Shown here: positions 1 through 4,348 of the stretch, piece by piece
Layout: each line of letters begins with the position of its first letter
How positions within the stretch are numbered: the first letter of the stretch is position 1
Source: SIAJ01 sp036266155
Lineage (GTDB): Bacteria; Planctomycetota; Planctomycetia; Gemmatales; Gemmataceae
Direction: 5' to 3'
DNA: 7,962 nucleotides
Assembly (NCBI GenBank): GCA_036266155.1
Contig: DATANR010000424.1
Coordinates: 1-7,962, forward strand
Notes under the pieces: generated by a model
Told to the model about the DNA's origin: nothing
Databases searched by the model: none
The model's input: the letters and a program-made list of their open reading frames with translations, nothing else
Program-made: the position numbers and the translations under genes

Positions 1-126
1 GTTTGGGGGGGGGTAAGGTCGCCAAGGTCGCTACGACACCAACGTTTTTGCAATGCCCCCCGGCGGATTTTGTCTAGTTGCAGCCTCACTCTTTTCATTT
101 CGTTGCGACATCCACGAGAACCGACG
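1..126. other. Left-edge non-coding stretch downstream of the TPR gene
   Basis: This is the 3' flank of the minus-strand TPR gene. It holds a run of nine G at 5-13 and the octamer AAGGTCGC twice in close succession near 15-31. No stem followed by a U-rich tract is visible in the minus direction, so no terminator is called. Short open frames here read into the antisense of the TPR gene and do not look coding. Confidence 0.5.
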
Positions 127-1059
127 TCATTTCCCGAGGAACGATTCCGCGGGAGTCTGCCCCTTGGCGAGAGTCGCCGCCTTTTGGAACAGACCCCTCG
201 CCTCGTCACGCTGGCCGTCGAACCAGAGCTGGTGGCCGAGCAGGAAAGTCAGCGTCGCGTCGTTCGGGAAGTCTGCGACAGCCTGCCGCAAAGCCTTCAG
301 ATGGTCGTTGTACAACTCCGGATTCTTCCAGTAGAGTTCGCGGGACACGAAGCGGGCGTCGGCCCAGTCGGCCCGGATCTTGAAACCGGCGGCGATGGCG
401 TTTACGGCCTGCGGATACTTGCCGAGTGCGAATTGCGCTTGCGCGATCAAGAACTGCGCTGAAGCCTCCTCCGGTGCTGCGTCGGCGGCCTTGCGGAACA
501 ATTCAAGAGCACGACCATATTGTCCATCGGTGAATGCCTTGCGACCCAGTTCCACCAGGCGATCCGCATCGGCCCGGCCGTTGGGTGCGGCCAGCGCCTT
601 TGGTGGGTCGGGCGCCAGTCCCGCCGCGACCGGTTTCGCGGCGGGCTTGACCGGCTTGGCCGCCGGCATTTTCGCGGCGGGCGCGTTGGCCGCCGGCGCA
701 CCGAATTCTGGCGGAACAAACGCTCCTGGCCCGGCGACTTGAGCAGGGGCGGCGGCGCCGGGTTGCTGGATGATGTTCTGCACGATCACGGGCGGCGATG
801 GTTGTACCACGACCGGATTGTTCACGATGGGGATGCCCGGCCAACCGTAATACCACGTCGGGATCGGACCATAGATCGACCGGAATGGGAACGCCGGCCC
901 GCTGGAGAAGTAGCTAAACGAACTGCCGGGTCCGTTGCGAACTTGGAACGCAGTCACCTGTCGAGGACCGCCGAAGCCGCCGACAAATTGAGCGTTGGCG
1001 GTGTCGCACGCAAGGCACAATACGCCAACCACCAGCACGACGCGGATAAGTCGAAACAT
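127..1059 (-). CDS. Secreted TPR-repeat protein with Ala/Pro-rich linker
   Basis: The predicted protein has 310 residues. The ATG at 1059 is chosen because GAGGAA lies 5 bases upstream (1065-1070) and a signal peptide follows at once. The in-frame ATG at 1122 would overlap the promoter called at 1121-1149. Residues 1-23 form a Sec signal peptide with two early Arg, a hydrophobic core and a likely cut after Ala-Asn-Ala before Gln24, so the protein is exported. Residues 25-100 are rich in Gly, Pro and aromatic residues. Residues 100-160 are a low-complexity Ala/Pro/Lys linker. From about 164 to 300 there are TPR-like helix pairs, clearest at 164-197, 198-231 and 267-300. TPRs normally mediate protein contacts. 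No catalytic motif is visible and the partner is unknown. An alternative lipoprotein reading at Cys18 is less likely because the lipobox is poor. The gene ends with TGA at 127-129. Confidence 0.85.
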   Translation of the reverse strand: MFRLIRVVLVVGVLCLACDTANAQFVGGFGGPRQVTAFQVRNGPGSSFSYFSSGPAFPFRSIYGPIPTWYYGWPGIPIVNNPVVVQPSPPVIVQNIIQQPGAAAPAQVAGPGAFVPPEFGAPAANAPAAKMPAAKPVKPAAKPVAAGLAPDPPKALAAPNGRADADRLVELGRKAFTDGQYGRALELFRKAADAAPEEASAQFLIAQAQFALGKYPQAVNAIAAGFKIRADWADARFVSRELYWKNPELYNDHLKALRQAVADFPNDATLTFLLGHQLWFDGQRDEARGLFQKAATLAKGQTPAESFLGK

Positions 1060-1064
1060 GGCCG

Positions 1065-1070
1065 TTCCTC
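1065..1070 (-). promoter_or_regulatory. Ribosome binding site of the TPR gene
   Basis: On the minus strand this reads GAGGAA, 5 bases before the ATG at 1059. It decides in favour of the 310-residue product over an extension starting at 1122. Confidence 0.65.
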
Positions 1071-1120
1071 GGTCGATGATCGGGCGGCCGGCACCCTGGC
1101 GGCCCGGAATCGTCATCGCC

Positions 1121-1149
1121 ATTATCTGTTACAACAGCGAACTTCGCAA
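1121..1149 (-). promoter_or_regulatory. Sigma-70-like promoter of the TPR gene
   Basis: On the minus strand a -35 box TTGCGA (1144-1149) and a -10 box GATAAT (1121-1126, five of six consensus bases) are separated by exactly 17 bases. The element sits in the 112-base gap between the dioxygenase stop and the TPR start. Transcription would begin near 1114 and leave a leader of about 55 bases. This suggests the TPR gene can be transcribed independently of the dioxygenase gene. Planctomycete promoters are less well characterised than those of E. coli, so this is a match to consensus only. Confidence 0.5.
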
Positions 1150-1171
1150 GCCGTTGGCGCGGCGGAAACCG

Positions 1172-2266
1172 TTACGCGATTCGATGGGCGCGTGTCTCGT
1201 CGATAAGCTGCTTCAACCACTGGCGATAGGGCGTGCCGCCGGTCCCGCGCGGGTCCTGGACGTGGCGATGGATGTACAGGTCCGCCCAGCCGAAGTGGAC
1301 CTCGCGAAAGGTCGCGATCGCTTCGAGCAAATCGTTGAACACTTCCTTCGATGCCAGCGGCTTGATCGGCGGCAGCGCCTCGACTTCCTCAATCAACGCC
1401 CGATGGGTGGCCGGCATGAAGCGGCGCATGTCGAGCAAGTGGTTCGTTAGCACCGACTCGGCATGCGGGATCTTCAAGAACGCCACAAGAATCGGCTGAA
1501 TACTCGACTGCGCCCCCGTCTCGCCGCGAAAGCTCGTCGGCGTCGATTCCACGCCCTCGTAGATAACATGCTCGAAAAAGCGGATGTATGGTCGGAACGT
1601 TTTGTAATAAAGATGCGGATCCATCTTCTCGGGAATCCGCCGCAGCACGGCAACCTGTTCCCAGACAGCCTTCGCGACCGCGGCGAGTCCCTGATCGATC
1701 GCGTCCGTCTTCTGCCCGGCGAGCAGCGGCTTCTGGAGACTTTCGATCGCCACGAGAATGCGCGCCGCGATGGCCTCGATCTCGACGTGGATCAGGATGA
1801 ACCAGTGCTCGTCGTACATGTGGACGAAGTTCTGGATCGTGTCGATGTTGCCGAGCGCAATCGGGCCGGCGGGATCGAAGCGCTTCCAGTTAAACAGGGC
1901 ATAGCCGTCGTAGCTCAGGATCGGCGGGCGATTGAGCAGCTTGCACGCATGGCAGAGCGGCACCGAGATGTTCCGCGGCAACGTCGATTCCGGCGGCAAC
2001 GGCACCTGGTTGATGTACGCCGACGCGAGGAACCCGAGGCGCACGTAATACAGGCGCAGGTGCGGCAGATTCTCATCGTCGATCGGCGCATCGGGCCATT
2101 CGGGAAGTGTCAAGCTGCGTGCGAAGGCGCGAAAGCCCGAGTCCTGCAAGAGGCTCGGCAGATCGCGGCCAAGCGTGTCGAGAGCAGCATATTCCGAATC
2201 GGGAGCGAAGTGCGTCGCGGGGTCGGCGGCGGGCAAAAAGCCGCGACGGGTGAAGGTGACATTCAT
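1172..2266 (-). CDS. Indoleamine 2,3-dioxygenase family heme enzyme
   Basis: The predicted protein has 364 residues, near the usual family length of about 400. The family uses heme and O2 to open the indole ring of L-tryptophan, giving N-formylkynurenine, in the cytoplasm. Family blocks are recognisable from memory of human IDO1: PPILSYDGYALFNW (114-127), a VEI helix (161-163), GAQSS (251-255) matching GSAGQSS, DMRRFMPATHR (279-289) matching DMRRYMPPAHR, and the GTGGT loop (341-345). His324, in REVHFGW, is the expected proximal heme ligand. Arg225 aligns with Arg231 of human IDO1 and Tyr220 with Phe226. The position of human Ser167 appears to be Leu158. There is no signal peptide. The start is well supported by AAGGAG at 2273-2278, 6 bases upstream. 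No kynurenine formamidase, kynureninase or other pathway gene is next to it, so its role (tryptophan breakdown, NAD synthesis or a specialised metabolite) is open. Confidence 0.93.
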   Translation of the reverse strand: MNVTFTRRGFLPAADPATHFAPDSEYAALDTLGRDLPSLLQDSGFRAFARSLTLPEWPDAPIDDENLPHLRLYYVRLGFLASAYINQVPLPPESTLPRNISVPLCHACKLLNRPPILSYDGYALFNWKRFDPAGPIALGNIDTIQNFVHMYDEHWFILIHVEIEAIAARILVAIESLQKPLLAGQKTDAIDQGLAAVAKAVWEQVAVLRRIPEKMDPHLYYKTFRPYIRFFEHVIYEGVESTPTSFRGETGAQSSIQPILVAFLKIPHAESVLTNHLLDMRRFMPATHRALIEEVEALPPIKPLASKEVFNDLLEAIATFREVHFGWADLYIHRHVQDPRGTGGTPYRQWLKQLIDETRAHRIA

Positions 2267-2272
2267 CGGCGA

Positions 2273-2278
2273 CTCCTT
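2273..2278 (-). promoter_or_regulatory. Ribosome binding site of the dioxygenase gene
   Basis: The minus strand reads AAGGAG with a 6-base spacer to the ATG at 2266. It is the closest match to the Shine-Dalgarno consensus in the window and fixes the start. Confidence 0.7.
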
Positions 2279-2312
2279 AGGACGACTTGTGCCCGTGTCC
2301 CATTGTCTTGTT

Positions 2313-2415
2313 CCCCCTCTCTGCTTCGGAGAGGGGGTTAGGGGGAGAGGTCTTCGCTCTAGCCCGCCGAAACCTCTCCCCCCCCAGCCCCCCTCTCCGA
2401 AACGGAGAGGGGGGG
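2313..2415. repeat. Head-to-head pair of C/G-rich palindromic repeats
   Basis: Two arms, 2313-2351 and about 2372-2415, are reverse complements of each other with a few differences and a spacer of about 20 bases. Each arm contains its own hairpin: CCCTCT..GGAGAGGG around GCTTC in the left arm and CCCTCTCC-GAAA-CGGAGAGGG in the right arm. Each arm also has a flanking GGGGGAGAGGT or its complement, so the element can fold as two small hairpins or one long one. The plan resembles a REP doublet (REPIN) or small MITE. It lies between the lipoprotein stop and the dioxygenase start and has no coding capacity. No target-site duplication was evident by eye. Confidence 0.75.
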
Positions 2416-2500
2416 AGTATATCCACGCATGCCGCGAGGAAATTCACCGTGTGTCAATGAAGAGTGCCTCTCTTCCGAGTATATGCCGCCTGGAATTGAA

Positions 2501-2544
2501 CGCGGGCCACCCTGCCGTCCGGCGGGACGGCGGGATGGCCCGCG
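2501..2544. repeat. 20-bp-stem hairpin after the lipoprotein gene
   Basis: Arms 2501-2520 and 2525-2544 match at 18 of 20 positions around the loop GGCG. The stem begins CGCGGGCCA and ends TGGCCCGCG. It begins 20 bases after the lipoprotein stop codon in the minus direction, where an intrinsic terminator would be expected. The sequence following it on that strand is not T-rich (TTCAATTCC), so it may be a dispersed palindrome, a transcript-end stabiliser or a weak terminator. Confidence 0.6.
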
Positions 2545-2563
2545 AGGTGTGGCTGGTTGTTGC

Positions 2564-2830
2564 TTAGAGCTTCGTCTTGCCGCTCGGCATCGGGTTCGGC
2601 GGGCCGATCGGCTCGAATGAACCGGGGCCACTGGTCGAGACTGGCTTGGTCGGCACGGGGGCGGCTTTCGCACCGTCGTCGACGCCCGGGCACGTGGCGT
2701 GATACGTCACGTGCGCGTTGTAGCCGGTCGAATCGCCCGGCACGGGTGCGCAATCGCAAATCCCGCCCGTGTGCTGACAGCCCAGCCCCAGCGGCAATAC
2801 CAACAGGCTTGCCGCTAACAATTTGCGCAT
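2564..2830 (-). CDS. Small planctomycete-type lipoprotein with GICDC motif
   Basis: The predicted protein has 88 residues. The ATG at 2830 is chosen because GGAGG (2837-2841) lies 6 bases upstream and a signal sequence follows immediately. Residues 1-17 are MRK followed by a Leu-rich core ending LGLG, then Cys18, the probable lipidated residue. The lipobox is imperfect, since Gly rather than Leu is at -3. After it come GICDC (23-27), another Cys at 47, and a Pro/Gly/Ser/Lys tail from about 52 to 88. From memory, tiny lipoproteins beginning GCQ and followed closely by a CGICDC-like motif are common in planctomycete genomes, but I know of no assigned function. The close Cys25/Cys27 pair could form a disulfide or bind metal; this is inference. 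The gene is divergent from the nucleotidyltransferase and has a hairpin just after its stop. Confidence 0.75.
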   Translation of the reverse strand: MRKLLAASLLVLPLGLGCQHTGGICDCAPVPGDSTGYNAHVTYHATCPGVDDGAKAAPVPTKPVSTSGPGSFEPIGPPNPMPSGKTKL

Positions 2831-2875
2831 GGGTTCCCTCCCAGGCGCGTTCACCGGCGACATCCTGTCGCACGG

Positions 2876-2895
2876 CTTCCGCGCCAACGCGGCGG
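2876..2895. repeat. 20-base dispersed repeat, copy 1
   Basis: CTTCCGCGCCAACGCGGCGG here recurs at 7738-7757 with one mismatch (19 of 20). Its core is a perfect palindrome, CCGCG-CCAA-CGCGG. Flanking sequences differ between the two sites. Confidence 0.6.
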
Positions 2896-3014
2896 TCTAC
2901 CTGAACCGCCCATTCTTCACCCCTTCATTCGGCACACGCGGCTTTCTTGCTTCACCCATTTTGTCCGGCCTTCCCGGAAGCCGACGTAAGATGGGAAAGG
3001 CACGCATACCCGCG

Positions 3015-3020
3015 AAAGGA
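3015..3020 (+). promoter_or_regulatory. Ribosome binding site of the nucleotidyltransferase
   Basis: AAAGGA lies 5 bases before the ATG at 3026. A TTG codon directly before that ATG, at 3023, would leave only 2 bases of spacing, so ATG is preferred. Confidence 0.6.
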
Positions 3021-3025
3021 ATTTG

Positions 3026-3721
3026 ATGGACGCTGTCATTCTCGCCGCCGGTCTGGGAACTCGCCTCCGGCCGCACACCAACACGATTCCGAAGCCGCTG
3101 CTGCCGGTTCAGGGCCGCCCGATCCTCGACTGGACCATCGCCGCGTTGCCGCCGCAAGTGAAGCGTCTGGTTGTGGTGACGAACTATCTGGCCGAACAGG
3201 TCGACGCCTATCTCGCAACGCAATCGCACATCAAGGACTGGACGACGATGCGTCAGGAGGTGCCGCGTGGCACCGGCGACGCCCTCCGCGTCTGCGAGCC
3301 GCACATCAAGAGCGACCGTCTGTTCGTGTTGAACGGCGACGATCTTTATGGCGCCGCCGATCTCGCAACGCTCGCTGACAAGCCGGCCGGCATCCTCGCC
3401 CATCCGGTCGCCGAGGCGCGCAAATGGGGCGTCGTCACTCCCAAGGCCGACGGCTCCGGTCTGATGGAACAATTGGAAGAGAAACCCGATCGCGACGGTC
3501 CCGCCTTGGCGAATATCGGCGCCTATGTGTTCCCGCGCTCGATCTTCGATATCCCGCTCACGCTGTCGAAGCGCAACGAATACGAAATCACCGAAGCAGT
3601 CGATATCCTCGCGAAGCGCGGCCCCTTCCACGTGGTGAAGGCGACGTTCTGGTTCCCAATCGGCACGATCGAACAGTGGGAAAACGCGCAGACCACCGAC
3701 CTGACGAAGGCGAAGCGATGA
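3026..3721 (+). CDS. Sugar-1-phosphate nucleotidyltransferase (RmlA/MurU-like)
   Basis: The predicted protein has 231 residues, short like single-domain nucleotidyltransferases (NTP_transferase, GT-A-like fold). The family joins a sugar-1-phosphate to an NTP, giving an NDP-sugar and pyrophosphate for envelope or polysaccharide synthesis. Visible motifs are the loop LAAGLGTRLRP (6-16), the PKP lysine (Lys23), GTGDAL (82-87) for base binding, NGDD (103-106) for metal, EEKP (151-154), NIGAYVF (163-169) and NEYEITEAV (184-192). Near the C-terminus, where many members have W-x-D-x-G-T with a second metal-binding Asp, this protein has FWFPIGT (208-214), with Pro at the Asp position. There is no left-handed beta-helix, so it is not full-length GlmU. 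Substrate cannot be told: glucose-, mannose- or MurNAc-1-phosphate are all possible. The stop overlaps the next gene by 4 bases. Confidence 0.88.
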   Translation: MDAVILAAGLGTRLRPHTNTIPKPLLPVQGRPILDWTIAALPPQVKRLVVVTNYLAEQVDAYLATQSHIKDWTTMRQEVPRGTGDALRVCEPHIKSDRLFVLNGDDLYGAADLATLADKPAGILAHPVAEARKWGVVTPKADGSGLMEQLEEKPDRDGPALANIGAYVFPRSIFDIPLTLSKRNEYEITEAVDILAKRGPFHVVKATFWFPIGTIEQWENAQTTDLTKAKR

Positions 3722-4227
3722 TCGAGCACGACGAACGTGATGACTACGACGACGAGCCGTGGCGCGGCAAGCTAGCGCCCGAACGGGTGCTCCGCTGGCC
3801 ATCAAGCGTGATGTGGGCCTTCGGCGTGTTGCAGTTCATCTTTGCCCAGACGGGCATGATTATGCTGATAACCACGACGGTCCTGCTCGAGTTCATCGAC
3901 GGCGATCAAACACTCGCCGGCCTGTGGAGAGCGGTTCGAAGCGATCCGGCCTTCTGGCTGGTCCCGTTGTTGTGGCTGCTTGCCACGGTTTGGACGTTAC
4001 TGCTCATCCGTGCGGCGAACGACATGCGCCGGTATCGGCGCTATCGGTCGGTCTTGGCAGCCGTCATCATGTCGATGTTCTCTGTTCCGTTCTTTTATCT
4101 CGCGGTAATTCAAATCCCGATTGGTGCCTGGATTCTCCTGGTGCTGACACGTCGCGACGTGCGGGCTCGCTTCGAGTTACCCGCCGTAAACGGCGGGCCT
4201 ACACCGCTGAAGCGGAAAGCCCCGTGA
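3718..4227 (+). CDS. Small multi-pass membrane protein, unknown function
   Basis: The predicted protein has 169 residues. The start overlaps the nucleotidyltransferase stop as ATGA, with a GAAGG upstream inside that gene, so translation is probably coupled. Residues 1-24 are charged, with a run of Asp/Glu. Hydrophobic segments lie at about 31-58, 78-98, 111-130 and 132-145, giving three or four membrane spans. Basic clusters (RRYRRYR near 104-110, TRRDVRARF at 144-152) suggest cytoplasmic loops. The segment from PIGAW to the RRDVRARF stretch resembles C-terminal ends of other planctomycete small membrane proteins; this is from memory, not a search. I do not recognise a named family. The last 16 residues (154-169) are encoded by palindromic repeat DNA at 4180-4235 and the stop codon lies inside the third hairpin, so this tail is probably acquired and not part of the fold. 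Confidence 0.8.
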   Translation: MIEHDERDDYDDEPWRGKLAPERVLRWPSSVMWAFGVLQFIFAQTGMIMLITTTVLLEFIDGDQTLAGLWRAVRSDPAFWLVPLLWLLATVWTLLLIRAANDMRRYRRYRSVLAAVIMSMFSVPFFYLAVIQIPIGAWILLVLTRRDVRARFELPAVNGGPTPLKRKAP

Positions 4228-4235
4228 ACGGGGCT
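4180..4235. repeat. Three tandem short hairpins ending the membrane-protein gene
   Basis: Three perfect palindromes follow one another. CCCGCCGT/ACGGCGGG with loop AA occupies 4180-4197. CCGCT/AGCGG with loop GA occupies 4204-4215. AGCCCCGT/ACGGGGCT with loop GA occupies 4218-4235. The reading frame of the membrane protein runs through them and stops at TGA 4225-4227, which straddles the tip of the third hairpin. There is no T-run after the last stem, so this is not a classic terminator, although it may stabilise the transcript end. Confidence 0.8.
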
Positions 4236-4254
4236 AAAAGCAAACAAATCTCCC

Positions 4255-4288
4255 CTGCGTCTTCTCTGCGTCTCTGCGCCTCTGCGTG
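4255..4288. repeat. CTGCG short tandem-like repeat
   Basis: CTGCG occurs at 4255, 4266, 4274 and 4282, with unit spacings of 11, 8 and 8 bases and the general form CTCTGCGT. From memory, similar strings occur as dispersed repeats in many bacterial genomes and give spurious Arg/Glu/Ala-rich open frames on the opposite strand. It lies between the hairpin array and the start of the large gene. A GTG at 4286 within it opens the long frame but is not the likely start. Confidence 0.6.
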
Positions 4289-4339
4289 ACACTTCTTCCT
4301 CTCATACGTAGCATCTCCCTACCCGCTGCCCGCTCTCCC

Positions 4340-4343
4340 GAGG
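4340..4343 (+). promoter_or_regulatory. Ribosome binding site of the large dehydrogenase-like gene
   Basis: GAGG lies 5 bases before the ATG at 4349. Together with the signal peptide that starts there, it favours this ATG over the GTG at 4286. Confidence 0.5.
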
Positions 4344-4348
4344 TCCGC

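Larger units (their letters stand above)
2831..3025. promoter_or_regulatory. Divergent intergenic region with small hairpins
   Basis: This 195-base region must carry leaders for both the lipoprotein (minus) and the nucleotidyltransferase (plus). No good -35/-10 pair was found for either. It holds a perfect hairpin, CCGCG-CCAA-CGCGG at 2879-2892, belonging to a repeat with a second copy at 7738. It also holds an imperfect stem at 2955-2995 pairing CCCAT with ATGGG and CGGC with GCCG around a 10-base loop, with G-T pairs between. The second stem ends 19 bases before the nucleotidyltransferase ribosome binding site and could be a leader structure. Confidence 0.4.

Noticed and set aside
1060..1122. 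Upstream ATG extending the TPR protein by 21 residues
   Set aside because: The extension overlaps the promoter -10 box and would precede the signal peptide. The ATG at 1059 has a good ribosome binding site.
1463..2341. Open frame of 292 codons on the plus strand opposite the dioxygenase
   Set aside because: It is antisense to a gene with strong family motifs and is Arg-rich without recognisable structure.
2429..2457. Perfect TTGACA (minus strand, 2452-2457) as dioxygenase promoter
   Set aside because: At 17-18 bases spacing the -10 position reads CGGCAT or similar. TATACT at 2416-2421 is about 30 bases away, too far to pair with it.
2897..3805. Open frame of 302 codons on the minus strand opposite the nucleotidyltransferase
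   Set aside because: It is antisense to well-supported motifs, its composition is Arg/Gly/Asp-rich as expected for a shadow frame, and it has no domain signal.
4286..4348. Upstream GTG start extending the large protein by 21 residues
   Set aside because: The GTG lies in the CTGCG repeat, and the extension would bury the signal peptide that begins at the ATG at 4349.
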